A stretch of 61,199 bases of DNA from Arcanobacterium urinimassiliense (GTDB taxonomy: Bacteria; Actinomycetota; Actinomycetes; Actinomycetales; Actinomycetaceae). Positions within the stretch are counted from its first letter, which is position 1. Every line of letters starts with the position of its first letter. A program made the translations under genes and the position numbers. The notes below the pieces were generated by a model. The model had not been told where the DNA came from, made no database searches, and saw nothing but the letters and a program-made list of their open reading frames with translations. Location: positions 264,391-325,589 of the forward strand of contig NZ_LT632435.1 of NCBI RefSeq assembly GCF_900119495.1. The letters run 5' to 3'. Shown piece after piece: positions 1-8,278 of the stretch.

Positions 1-93
1 TAATTATTGGTAAATGCGCTGCGATTCGGATGCTGACTAGCTACTGCAAATCGCCTAGTGGTCGATCTCATCACTCGTGCGGAAGGGAGCGTC

Positions 94-1143
94 ATGGCCA
101 CAGAAGACAATAGTCGAACTGACGAGCCCAATAGACAGATGCTGATCTACCAGAGCCCAGAGGACACTGTACGTATCGAGGTCCGACTTGAGGGTGAGAC
201 GGTTTGGCTTACGCAGCAGCAGATGGCGGAGCTTTTTCAAAGTTCAAGGTCTAACATTGTCGAGCACATTGGAAACATCTACGCTGAGGGTGAACTTGAT
301 GAGGAGGCAACCTGTCGGGATTTCCGACAGGTTCGCCGTGAGGGTAGCCGCAACGTGGCGAGGACGCTGCCTCACTACAACCTAGACATGATTATTTCCC
401 TGGGATATCGGGTTAAATCCAAGACTGCTACGCAATTTAGACGTTGGGCAACCGAGAGACTGAAAGAGTACCTCATCAAGGGCTTCACCCTAGATGATGA
501 GCGACTTAAGAACCTTGGTGGTGGATCGTATTGGTACGAGCTTCTCGAGCGGATCCGCGATATCCGTTCGTCGGAGAAAGTGATGTACCGACAAGTGCTG
601 GATCTATACGCAACTAGTGTTGACTATGACCCGAAGAGCGCGGAATCGGTCGCTTTTTTCAAGATGGTTCAGAACAAGTTGCATTACGCTACTCACGGAC
701 ACACAGCGGCGGAAATCATTTATAGCCGAGCCGATGCTTCCAAACCTTTCATGGGCTTAACGACTTTCAAGGGCAATCAGCCTACTCTTGCAGAGACCAA
801 GGTGGCCAAGAACTATTTGACGGAAGACGAATTAAAGGTGCTAAATCGTCTAGTTTCTGGTTACTTCGATTTTGCTGAAGTGCAGGCTATGAATCACCAT
901 CCGATGTACATGAGCGACTACGTCGAGCATCTTGACAATATCCTGGCAGCAACTGGGCAACAGCAGCTTCAAGGGGCAGGAAAAGTTAGCCACCAGAAAG
1001 CGATTGACAAGGCAACTGCTGAGTACCGTAAATATCAGGTACAGACACCTTCACAGGTCGAGAAGGACTATCTGGAAACCATTAAAGGGCTTGAATCAAG
1101 AGCCAAAAAGGCCGAGCATGACATTCCTGATTCCGACGGATAA
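94..1143 (+). CDS. RhuM family (virulence protein RhuM-like)
   Basis: The 349-residue product resembles the RhuM family, found in genomic islands and near defence or phage genes; its biochemical role is not established. Seen here: an N-terminal part with WLTQQQMAELF, an HTH-like or KilA-N-like element that would bind DNA, then the family-typical stretch DMIISLGYRVKSKTATQFRRWA, read here in two overlapping pieces (DMIISLGYRV and SKTATQFRRWA). The central region contains NKLHYATHGHTAAEII, and the end is charged and coiled-coil-prone. The reading frame opens at a GTG at 58, but the ATG at 94 has a strong Shine-Dalgarno (GGAAGGGAG at 82-90) a few bases upstream, so I start there. It lies alone at the window edge next to surface-protein genes, consistent with an accessory region. 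Confident on family, not on function. Confidence 0.82.
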   Translation: MATEDNSRTDEPNRQMLIYQSPEDTVRIEVRLEGETVWLTQQQMAELFQSSRSNIVEHIGNIYAEGELDEEATCRDFRQVRREGSRNVARTLPHYNLDMIISLGYRVKSKTATQFRRWATERLKEYLIKGFTLDDERLKNLGGGSYWYELLERIRDIRSSEKVMYRQVLDLYATSVDYDPKSAESVAFFKMVQNKLHYATHGHTAAEIIYSRADASKPFMGLTTFKGNQPTLAETKVAKNYLTEDELKVLNRLVSGYFDFAEVQAMNHHPMYMSDYVEHLDNILAATGQQQLQGAGKVSHQKAIDKATAEYRKYQVQTPSQVEKDYLETIKGLESRAKKAEHDIPDSDG

Positions 1144-1616
1144 GCCGAATTCAAGAAGACGTGAAGACAGATAACTCGTTGACATTGTCTGCACCCCCTA
1201 GTGTCGAAATAGCTGGCGGAAGGCAAGAATCGCCCCCGCTAGCCAAAACGTGCTTCGGAATCCGAAAGAAGAGAATTACCCGTGATGGGGTAATGAGGCC
1301 CACAAAACTTGCCGAATTGATCTTGAAAACAAAAACCTCCTACTCAGCGGAAGGTTCTCGTTCTCACGTAACAGTTATCAAATCCGACGTCTTTGTCTCC
1401 GCTAGAATGTTAATTTTGCTACAAGTACGTGATCATCTTGAGTACGATTCTGTTCGTCGATGCTGCCGGCACGGTTCACGTCAACCGGGATAATGGCTCC
1501 CCTCTTGGCCTGGTGAAAGGGGTTAATTATGGCAGTTCGTCTAGGTGAAAGTATTGGGTTAATACCCAAAATATGTTAGTCTCTTCCTAAGAAGATCCAC
1601 TGATTTTGGAGGAAAA
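1144..1616. other. Long intergenic region, no recognised gene
   Basis: About 470 bases with no gene I can support. A 110-codon forward reading frame (1161-1493) has a low-complexity, basic translation with no recognisable domain and no convincing ribosome-binding site. A 7-bp hairpin (ATTACCC 1275-1281, GGGTAAT 1288-1294) may act as a weak terminator for the upstream gene. The far end (1554-1570) holds a palindrome that is listed separately. Confidence 0.5.
1554..1570. promoter_or_regulatory. Operator-like palindrome upstream of LPXTG gene
   Basis: TTGGGT (1554-1559) and ACCCAA (1565-1570) form perfect 6-bp arms around TTAAT. It lies about 50 bases before the proposed TTG start of the surface-protein gene, where a promoter or operator would be expected. 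No binding protein can be named from sequence. Confidence 0.35.
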
Positions 1617-3253
1617 TTGAGGACAAGCACGAAAAGAGCGATTAGCCTCTTGATTACCTCGTTGGTGTTTTTGGGGATGATGGTCACTGCCATGATAACC
1701 CCCCCTTAAGCGCTAGCGCACAAGAGCAAGCAAGACAAAACGGCAGCGCACAAAAGCAGGTAAGAATCGAAATTTTACCGGAGATTTTCATAAACGAGCA
1801 GACGAAGGCCTTCTTCGATTCGCCGCAGGACGTTATCGGGGTAGACCGTACGCTTAACGTTTATGGTGGAAAGCCGCCGGCTAAGGTTCTTGAGACCTGG
1901 AAGAATATTGCTTTTCATGTTTACGATGGCGACGGGAACCTGGTTGAGACGACCAAGGGAACCGTCGGGGATCCTGTTCGTTGGAGCGGAACAAAGTATC
2001 TAGGCCCATACCCGCAGGGCAAGACCTACACCGTAAAGGTTGACAATTCGACTGTTCCAGAGGGCTACCATTCCTGGTTCACCGCTGAAGCTTCAAAATA
2101 TACACCTGACCCGACTCCAACCGACGTGATGACCGTAGGCGCTGACAACTATTCGGCTACCAACCCGAAGGAAAACGTAAACCCCATAGCTGAAACGCGT
2201 TTCCACCTTGATATAGCCAACGTCGCCTACGCGAAGAACGCGGACGTGGCCAAGGATCTTTTCGTGGTTGAAAACGACAAGGTCACCGGGATAAATACCA
2301 AGTACACCGAAGGCACTGACTACGTCATAAAGGCAGTTGCTAAAGACGGAGCAGTGCCCCAGCCGACTCAGGCGGAAGTGGCGAAGCTTACCGATGAGGG
2401 CAACATGCCGGCGTACTTCTACTTCATGTACAAAGATAAGAAGTCTTCGCTTAAGAACATCCGCGCAATCGAAGGCAACTTTTCGTACCTCAAGTGGTGG
2501 GAAGGAAACGATGGGGTCAACACTTTTGAAAAGTTCAAGTCTTCTAGCGTTTTCGTCGCCACTTTGAACCAGCGTGTTCCAAAAGTTACGTTCTACAAGG
2601 CCGCTAACGAGGGCGCTGAGCCCGAGATGCTGGCCTCGATGCAGGTTTATTACGGGCATTCGGCAGCGCAAAACTGCCTGAGCGATGGTACAACCTGCCT
2701 GCCAAAGGAGCTTCCTGCCGCACCGGCCAAAGCGGGGTACGCGTTTAAGGAATGGAACACCAAGGCTGACGGCTCTGGCGATGTCTTCGACGCCGACACG
2801 GTGGTTAAGGGAGATTTGGCGGTATACCCGATTTATGTCGTCAATACCCCGCCCATGCTTGAGGTGAAGGACGCGACGATTACTGCCGGCGAACAGCTGG
2901 ATCTGCGCTCACTGATAACCAAGGCAGCTGATGAGCAGGACGGAGCAAACCTGGCCGATAAGGTCGTCATAGAGCAAGGAAATTTCGATAGCTCTAAGGC
3001 GGGGGTCTACGAGGTTAAGTACACGCTTACCGACTCTAACGGGGAAAGCGTAACCGCTATCGCAAAGATTACGGTTAAGGAGGCGGCGGCGACAAAACCG
3101 ACAAAACCGACTAAGCAGGAACAGGCCACCGTCAAGGAGAGCAAAGGCAACTTGCCGACGACCGGTTTTGCTGGAGCTGGGTTGTTGGGGGCTGCGCTTG
3201 CTTGTGGACTAGCCGGTGTTGCTATGTCAATGCGGGCGAAAAGAAACAGCTAG
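1617..3253 (+). CDS. LPXTG-anchored surface protein, out of frame at a C7 tract (phase-off)
   Basis: A sortase-anchored cell-wall protein, probably an adhesin. A TTG at about 1617, preceded by GGAGG, opens a signal peptide (MRTSTKRAISLLITSLVFLG, then a hydrophobic run) that hits a stop at 1707 directly after the C7 tract at 1699-1705. The rest of the protein continues in another frame from 1706 (LSASAQEQA, with an ASA-type cleavage site), and that frame has no usable start codon before a GTG at 2126. One extra C (C8) or two fewer (C5) would join the parts; with C8 the product is 545 residues. Visible domains in the body: an Ala/Lys-rich N-terminal half, an InlB/Flg_new-type repeat (around GYAFKEWNTKADGSGDVF), an Ig-like domain starting at PPMLEVKDATITAGEQL, a Pro/Thr linker, LPTTG, a membrane helix and a basic tail. 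It is either a phase-variable gene in the OFF state or a homopolymer sequencing error. Confidence 0.8.
1699..1705. repeat. Poly-C (C7) tract at the end of the signal peptide
   Basis: Seven consecutive C, lying between the signal-peptide frame and the mature-protein frame of the LPXTG gene. The position, just before the signal-peptidase site, and the exact one-base frame offset fit a slipped-strand ON/OFF switch. Confidence 0.75.
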
Positions 3254-3283
3254 TCAAGATATATCCGCTTGATATCAACTAAG

Positions 3284-3332
3284 TATGGGGTTGGACGCTT
3301 CGTTCTGCGACGTCCAACCCCATATTTGTTTT
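3284..3332 (+). terminator. Intrinsic terminator after LPXTG gene
   Basis: Perfect 14-bp stem: TATGGGGTTGGACG (3284-3297) pairs with CGTCCAACCCCATA (3311-3324), followed by a T-rich tail (TTTGTTTTAT). It starts about 30 bases after the stop codon of the upstream surface-protein gene. Confidence 0.88.
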
Positions 3333-3467
3333 ATAAATCTTCGGGTTCTTTTTGCAATCGGGGTTTAAGAATTTTAGCCATTAACCCAAGAATTCTTTGA
3401 AAATAGTTGCTGACTAGGGCAAATGCGACTGGATAAACGCATAAACCTATTGGCTGTATGTACATAA

Positions 3468-3575
3468 CAAAACAACAAGCCGGAAGAAGCCGAGATGAAC
3501 AGTAAAGGTACCCCTACGGTTACTGTAAACGGCGAAGAGATAAGTGGCTGGAGCAAAGTAGGAATGCCGGAGTGA
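3468..3575 (+). pseudogene. 3' remnant of a DsbA/thioredoxin-domain gene
   Basis: An open frame of about 35 codons entering from a stop at 3465 and ending at TGA 3573-3575. It encodes the C-terminal signature of DsbA-like thiol oxidoreductases: AEMNSKGTPTVTVNGEEI, with the cis-Pro-containing GTPTV and VNG motifs, then a short tail ending GMPE. The 5' part with the CxxC active site is absent from the sequence upstream, so this is a decayed fragment, not a small gene. It lies directly before a truncated tRNA-Thr, suggesting chromosomal backbone cut by rearrangement. A different DsbA-like gene sits at 60167-60961. Confidence 0.6.
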
Positions 3576-3598
3576 AAAGCTGCTCGCTTCTTGCCGAT

Positions 3599-3632
3599 GC
3601 TTCCTTAGCTCAGTTGGTAGAGCGCCGCTCTT
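3599..3632 (+). pseudogene. 5' half of tRNA-Thr, truncated in the anticodon loop
   Basis: From memory of actinobacterial tRNA-Thr(TGT), the segment from GCTTCCTTAGCTCAGTTGG to CGCCGCTCTT matches the acceptor 5' strand, complete D arm (GCTC/GAGC) and 5' anticodon strand. It stops agreeing inside the anticodon loop, where TTTAGAAAAT follows instead of TTGTAAAGCGG. No 3' half is present downstream. It is non-functional as it stands, and is probably a scar of integration or deletion at a tRNA gene. Confidence 0.7.
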
Positions 3633-3644
3633 TAGAAAATTTAG

Positions 3645-3703
3645 TTGTAGAAATATAAAGTTTTTTAAGATATCGTGAGCAGAGGTACTTTAAATTTCTA
3701 CAA
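3645..3703. repeat. 17-bp inverted repeat in the leader of the second LPXTG gene
   Basis: TTGTAGAAATATAAAGT (3645-3661) and ACTTTAAATTTCTACAA (3687-3703) pair over 16 of 17 positions across a 25-base loop. The right arm ends two bases before the GGGGG ribosome-binding site of the gene starting at 3715, so it could be an mRNA hairpin affecting translation, or the ends of a very small mobile element. Confidence 0.6.
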
Positions 3704-3714
3704 ATGGGGGCTTC

Positions 3715-4911
3715 ATGGTTCCACGCTTGCCACGGACGGGTACATTTCTTTCCCGTTTTTCCATCTTTTTATTAGCTATTCTTCTTATCATGGGATTGGG
3801 TGGAGTTAATGCTACGCCAGCAGCTGCAGCCCCCACAAATGTGTCGATTACTGTAGATAGCGATGCCTATGCAGTAGATAATGCGGGGCAGATCACCAGC
3901 GATAATGAGTTTCTCTACGATTCTTCAAAGGGTGAGACTGCCACTGATGCTTATCAGATTGCCTATCGAGGTACCCTCGACATGAAAGGTGTTTGGAATA
4001 GCTACAATGCCTTTAAGCTTGGGTGGCTGTTCAGAAATGGTTTTGATAAAACGCGCTACGCGGGAAAAACTTTCAGTGGTGAGTGGGATATTTCTTTCAC
4101 TGTTGATCCAACGGTCGTATCTGCAAACCCCGATTTCGTCAGCTGTGCGACTGTGCAGGCTGAAATGGAGAAGCAGAATGCTCCCTCTAAATTTGGCGAT
4201 ATTATGCGATGCGAGACTGCTGCATATGATGCAGGCACCGGGAAGTTTACTGCGCATTTCAAATTGCAGCACGCAGATGGCTCGAAGGTGACAGGAGGGG
4301 ATCTTGAGAAGAGTGAGTATCAGCCTGCCAAACTCGTCCTCACTACCCCTAAGAATGCTCTTTACGTTCCGCAATCTAAATTTGTGGCTGGTAAAACCTT
4401 TAAGATGGTGGATCCTACGGTAAGTGGCAAGATGGCAATGGATTATTTCTACGTTGGTATGCCCTTACTTTTTAAGGACACTGCTGATCCGGTTGCATTG
4501 ACTATGGTTGCTACTAATGACGCCAAGTTTACTTTCGCCAGCCGTGATTCCAGTCGTCAGTTACCGGAGGATATTCTTAAACTTACCCCTGCAGCCGTTA
4601 CGATGCTGCGCACTGGCGATAAGGTTTCGGCTCCAGAATTAGCACAAACCAGTGTTAAGGAAGACCAAGGTACTTGGAATTTTGAAGGTTGGACTCCTAC
4701 GGAGGCCACCGTCGATGGAAAGGACCTAAACTTTATTGGGTACTGGAGCTACACTATGAATTCTGCTCCATCTCAGCCTGCGCCTACGCCTAAGCCTGCA
4801 GCACAAAAGTTGCCGAATACGGGTAGTTATACTGCTGCACTCATATTATTAGCAGGAGTTCTTGTCCTCTTTGGAGTTGGCGGAATATATAAGCGCCGCC
4901 GTAACAACTAG
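3715..4911 (+). CDS. LPXTG-anchored surface protein with SHIRT-like domain
   Basis: A 398-residue cell-wall-anchored protein. It has an N-terminal signal peptide (basic start, hydrophobic run LLAILLIMGLGG, AAA-type cleavage before PTNVS), an extracellular region of no recognised fold (about 45-260), then a segment (about 262-345) with the pattern of SHIRT stalk domains: LPEDILKLTP, GDKVSAPEL, GTWNFEGW and GYWSYT. A Pro-rich linker, LPNTG (366-370), a membrane helix and KRRRNN complete the sortase signal. SHIRT domains are rigid spacers in streptococcal surface proteins, so an adhesin or stalk role is inferred. GGGGG just upstream supports the ATG at 3715. It follows a hairpin leader and the truncated tRNA. 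Confidence 0.85.
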   Translation: MVPRLPRTGTFLSRFSIFLLAILLIMGLGGVNATPAAAAPTNVSITVDSDAYAVDNAGQITSDNEFLYDSSKGETATDAYQIAYRGTLDMKGVWNSYNAFKLGWLFRNGFDKTRYAGKTFSGEWDISFTVDPTVVSANPDFVSCATVQAEMEKQNAPSKFGDIMRCETAAYDAGTGKFTAHFKLQHADGSKVTGGDLEKSEYQPAKLVLTTPKNALYVPQSKFVAGKTFKMVDPTVSGKMAMDYFYVGMPLLFKDTADPVALTMVATNDAKFTFASRDSSRQLPEDILKLTPAAVTMLRTGDKVSAPELAQTSVKEDQGTWNFEGWTPTEATVDGKDLNFIGYWSYTMNSAPSQPAPTPKPAAQKLPNTGSYTAALILLAGVLVLFGVGGIYKRRRNN

Positions 4912-4939
4912 GTAGTTAAATATAACTAAATAAAATTGC

Positions 4940-4977
4940 TTTGCGGGTCTTCCTCTGCCTGGGGGAAGATCCGCAAA
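4940..4977 (+). terminator. Intrinsic terminator hairpin
   Basis: TTTGCGGGTCTTCC (4940-4953) pairs with GGAAGATCCGCAAA (4964-4977) with a single G-T wobble and a 10-base loop, 28 bases after the stop of the LPXTG gene. The following sequence is AT-rich, although the T run is not immediate. Confidence 0.7.
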
Positions 4978-5024
4978 TTAATATAGAAGCTTCTTTTTAT
5001 CTGGTTTGCAGTGCCCAACTCGCC

Positions 5025-5030
5025 TAATAT
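5025..5030 (+). promoter_or_regulatory. -10 element, leaderless promoter of the aldo/keto reductase
   Basis: TAATAT ends 7 bases before the ATG at 5038, and no Shine-Dalgarno is present, so transcription is expected to begin at or next to the start codon. Confidence 0.5.
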
Positions 5031-5037
5031 AGATGTT

Positions 5038-5991
5038 ATGAAGTATAGACGGTTAGGTGATTCTGGTCTTAGCGTTTCAGTCTTGGGATACGGCGCAAAT
5101 AATTTGGGGCGTAAAGGTTCCGCTTCGGAAGATATTGCGGGTGCCAAGAAAGTTGTGGATGCTGCTCTGAGCGTAGGTGTGACGTATTTTGATACAGCTA
5201 ACGTTTACGGCTACGAACCTGGGCTATCGGAGAGGCTGCTGGGCGAAGCGTTAGGTAATCGCCGGGATGACGTTGTGATTGCAACGAAATTCGGATTGCC
5301 CGTCGCCGGTGAACCGAAAGAATTAGCGCGCGGATCGCGCCGTTATATTATGAAGCAATGCGAAGCATCTTTGCAGCGGCTCGGCACGGATTGGATCGAT
5401 CTTTATTACTACCATTCTCCAGACCCGCTGACCCCCATTGCGGAGACGATGGACGCGCTGGATACTTTGGTGGACCAAGGAAAAATTCGTTATTACGGAG
5501 TATCTAATACTACGGGCTGGCAATTGGCGGACGCTTGGCATCATTCTCGCCTCGGGCGTTTCGTAGCTACCCAAAATCACTATAATCTTCTCGATCGCCG
5601 AGCTGAACAGGAAATTGTGCCGGCAGCAGCGCATTTCGGTTTAGGTTTGGTGCCTTATTATCCGCTGGCAGCTGGTATCTTGACCGGTAAATATACGCAG
5701 GGAGTGCCGAAAGATGCGCGTTTGCAGCCAGGAGATCCGAAACTAGCGGCCGTTAATATGGAAGATTTGCGCATATACCAAGAGTTTTGCGCCGAACGTA
5801 ATATGCAACAGGCGGAGGTGGCAATCGCTTGGTTAGCTGCGCAAGCTCCCGTGGCGTCTATCATCGCCGGTGCTACGCGCCCGGAGCAGATACGTGCCAA
5901 TGCGCAAGCCGTTGAACTGGAATTGAGTGCAGATGATTTAGCGGCCTTAGATGAGATTTTTCCTCGCCCAGAAAAGGTGGCCTTGTTCTAA
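5038..5991 (+). CDS. Aldo/keto reductase
   Basis: A 317-residue NADPH-dependent aldo/keto reductase with a TIM-barrel fold. The catalytic tetrad is visible: Asp and Tyr in FDTANVYGYEP, Lys in VIATKFG and His in LYYYHSPDP; the C-terminal SIIAGATRPEQIRAN is the cofactor-binding segment. Substrate is unknown; the family reduces sugar or aldehyde carbonyls. The ATG at 5038 is preferred over a GTG at 5011 because the protein then begins at the family-typical MKYRRLG and a -10 hexamer lies seven bases upstream. It overlaps the DeoR-type regulator by one base (TAATG), so the two form an operon. Confidence 0.9.
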   Translation: MKYRRLGDSGLSVSVLGYGANNLGRKGSASEDIAGAKKVVDAALSVGVTYFDTANVYGYEPGLSERLLGEALGNRRDDVVIATKFGLPVAGEPKELARGSRRYIMKQCEASLQRLGTDWIDLYYYHSPDPLTPIAETMDALDTLVDQGKIRYYGVSNTTGWQLADAWHHSRLGRFVATQNHYNLLDRRAEQEIVPAAAHFGLGLVPYYPLAAGILTGKYTQGVPKDARLQPGDPKLAAVNMEDLRIYQEFCAERNMQQAEVAIAWLAAQAPVASIIAGATRPEQIRANAQAVELELSADDLAALDEIFPRPEKVALF

Positions 5992-6818
5992 TGGACGATA
6001 AGATTGAAGCTAAGCTCTCCGCTCCGCCTTCAAAACAGGATTTGCGGCGAGACGCCATTACCGAGCGCGTCTTAGAAATTGGATCTGTGCGCATAGATAC
6101 GCTGGTGGACGAATTAGATGTATCGCGCATGACTGTTCATCGCGATTTAGACGCCTTAGAAGCTCGGGGTGTGCTGCGGAAATCTCGTGGAGTAGTGACG
6201 GCAGTCGCTTCGAGCCTATTCGAAGCATCAACTGATTATCGTTTGCGCCAGCAGTCGGCAGAAAAACGTGCGATTGCTAAATTGGCATTTGATTTGATCG
6301 AGCCCGGAGAAGCGATTGTGCTAGATGATTCCACGACTGGCTTGAATCTAGCTGAGTTATTGCCGCAGAAAGAACCGTTGACGGTTATTACTAACTTTGG
6401 GCGCGTGCTCGATATGCTCTACGGCAAAAGAGGCATTTCGCTTATTTCCACGGGTGGAGAGTACTACCAATTGTGCGATGCCTACAAAGGAAATTTAGCG
6501 CTTTCGGCTTTGAATCAGCTGAGCGCCGATACGTACCTTATGTCTACTCCGGCCGTCAGCAACGGGGTGTGCTTCCACCAGCAGCCGGAGTTGATTCAAG
6601 TTAAGCGAGCTATGTTCCAGTGTGCGAAGAAACGGGTATTAATCGCCGACCATACGAAATTTAGTAAACGGGCCTTGTACTCAATGATGCCGATACATGA
6701 ATTTGATGTCGTGATTTCCGATTCGAGATTAAGCCGGGAACACGTAACGGAGATTCGGCGCAGTGGCGTGCAACTAATAATTGCAAAAACGCATCCGGGA
6801 AAAACTGAAATCAGTTAA
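5991..6818 (+). CDS. DeoR family transcriptional regulator
   Basis: A 275-residue repressor-type regulator. It has an N-terminal winged HTH (around VDELDVSRMTVHRDLDALEA) and a C-terminal DeoR sensor domain related to sugar-phosphate isomerases (IVLDDSTTG, LTVITNF, LISTGGEY, KRVLIADHTKF). DeoR sensors usually bind phosphorylated sugar intermediates, so it probably senses an intermediate of the adjacent catabolic genes. Its start overlaps the reductase stop. It ends convergently to the RuBisCO-like operon, whose promoter region carries an inverted repeat that could be its target; that link is inference. Confidence 0.9.
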   Translation: MDDKIEAKLSAPPSKQDLRRDAITERVLEIGSVRIDTLVDELDVSRMTVHRDLDALEARGVLRKSRGVVTAVASSLFEASTDYRLRQQSAEKRAIAKLAFDLIEPGEAIVLDDSTTGLNLAELLPQKEPLTVITNFGRVLDMLYGKRGISLISTGGEYYQLCDAYKGNLALSALNQLSADTYLMSTPAVSNGVCFHQQPELIQVKRAMFQCAKKRVLIADHTKFSKRALYSMMPIHEFDVVISDSRLSREHVTEIRRSGVQLIIAKTHPGKTEIS

Positions 6819-6827
6819 TCCCGAATG
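6791..6827 (+). terminator. Hairpin over the stop codon of the DeoR gene
   Basis: Nested inverted repeats: GCATCCGGGA (6791-6800) with TCCCGAATGC (6818-6827), 9 of 10 paired, enclosing AACTGA/TCAGTT. TTTT follows a few bases later. It probably terminates the regulator transcript and separates it from the convergent operon. Confidence 0.5.
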
Positions 6828-6856
6828 CGCCTGCTTTTGATTCTAAGGAATCGCTA

Positions 6857-8251
6857 TTACAGAGTCGTCAACTTATCGTTGAGAATCTTGTCGGAGAAAT
6901 TGTTGTATTTCCCAATCTCCCATTCGCCGTTGATCATATCCCAAACTATGGTGTTTAAAAGATCTGCGAATTCTTCATCCAAGATATGGTGATCGGTCCA
7001 GATAAGATCTACCACACTCGTATCAACTTTCGACCACATCCGCTTCAACATGGCAGTTGCGCGGCGGGACCATTGTGGATACTTCTCATCGGGCTCCCAA
7101 ACTGGGCCGTCGCCGTTTCCTTCTGCCCAGCCGCGCTCCCGCGTGCACAGGGCAGCTTCTTGATCATAAGCGGACCAGCCACGCATAGGAATTACGAATG
7201 CGCAGGGCCCCTTAGAACCATTCAAAGTGTCGGCGAGAAAATCGGAGAGTTCGATAATTTCCGGAATGGTCGGAACCATCTCAGTTACGTTCTCGTTATG
7301 AATATAAGGTTTACCAGTATCGCGGAAACCTTTACGTTTACCGGTACGGAAATCCTCTATATATTCTTCCTTCATTGTGGCGAAGGCACCGTAAGCGCAC
7401 TGATCTAGGCCTCCAGGTACAACTACATTGGGGATACCCATATCTGGTGCGGCAGTCATACGCACACCAGTCCAAGTCTTCGGCGTCCCGTATACGGAGT
7501 CATACATATTGTTGGTCAATTCACCAGGCGTCATATCGACAACAGCAGTGATATCACCGGAGCGAATTAGATCTTCCATCGTGGCGCCCACTCCCACCGC
7601 GTGGAAAGTCGAGCAATCCCAGCCGTTCTTGTTGAAGAAGTTAGTAATTCGCATCTGGGTAGGAGTAGTCGTTCCGTAGCTGGTGACAGCAGCAAGCGGC
7701 CGATCAATCGGTGAATCTTCCACCTTGGCCATGGCCACAATGCCTGCACAAGCTTGGGTGACAATCTTCGAGGTTACCGCGGTAATACCTTGCTCAGCGG
7801 TTGGCGAAACGATGAAAATATCTTTATTGCCTAACCATCCCGATACGTCCGAGGAGGCCATATCGGTCATGAGAATTTTCGGAATACCGAATGGCAGCGC
7901 CCGCATCACAATAGATACGGTGGTGGATCCTACGGAACCGGCCCAGCTGATAATACCGTCGCAGCGCCCTTCTTCGTGTAACTTGAGAGCCATCTGTGCG
8001 CCGGCTCCTCCCAGTTTTTTAATTGCGTCTGCGCGCGGGCCAGCAAAGACTTCGTCCATATCCAGAGAAGCTAATTTGCCGACTTCGTAGTTGGAAATGT
8101 CCGCGAAATCTACGCTGCCACCAAGCGAAAGATCCATAATTATGGGTTCGCCGCCATTGGCACGTACCTGCTTGGCTAGGAATTGAATTTCCGTGCCTTT
8201 CGTATTGCACATTCCCACGCATAAAATTACGGGTTTACCATCTTTATTCAT
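6857..8251 (-). CDS. Tm-1-like ATP-binding / UPF0261 family protein
   Basis: A 464-residue protein of the Tm-1-like/UPF0261 family. The plant member Tm-1 binds ATP and blocks tobamovirus replication, but bacterial members sit in small-molecule catabolic operons with unknown reactions. Family features seen: the N-terminal CNTKGTEIQFLA, the Gly-rich ISWAGSVGSTTVS, GLDQCAYGAF and the C-terminal PMRGWSAYDQEA. It is the last gene of a reverse-strand operon (RuBisCO-like, amidohydrolase, PEP-hydrolase-like, this gene), 27 bases after its neighbour. UPF0261 and PEP-hydrolase-like domains are fused in some fungi, which supports a joint function. Confidence 0.88.
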   Translation of the reverse strand: MNKDGKPVILCVGMCNTKGTEIQFLAKQVRANGGEPIIMDLSLGGSVDFADISNYEVGKLASLDMDEVFAGPRADAIKKLGGAGAQMALKLHEEGRCDGIISWAGSVGSTTVSIVMRALPFGIPKILMTDMASSDVSGWLGNKDIFIVSPTAEQGITAVTSKIVTQACAGIVAMAKVEDSPIDRPLAAVTSYGTTTPTQMRITNFFNKNGWDCSTFHAVGVGATMEDLIRSGDITAVVDMTPGELTNNMYDSVYGTPKTWTGVRMTAAPDMGIPNVVVPGGLDQCAYGAFATMKEEYIEDFRTGKRKGFRDTGKPYIHNENVTEMVPTIPEIIELSDFLADTLNGSKGPCAFVIPMRGWSAYDQEAALCTRERGWAEGNGDGPVWEPDEKYPQWSRRATAMLKRMWSKVDTSVVDLIWTDHHILDEEFADLLNTIVWDMINGEWEIGKYNNFSDKILNDKLTTL

Positions 8252-8278
8252 CTGTTACTCCTTCGTTACAGGTGACTA

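Noticed and set aside
1161-1493. Open reading frame of 110 codons
   Set aside because: Basic, low-complexity translation with no domain, and no convincing ribosome-binding site.
3645-3703. AATTTCTAC/GTAGAAAT motif reminiscent of a Cas12a CRISPR repeat
   Set aside because: It occurs as one inverted pair with a long loop, without spacer-repeat periodicity and without cas genes.
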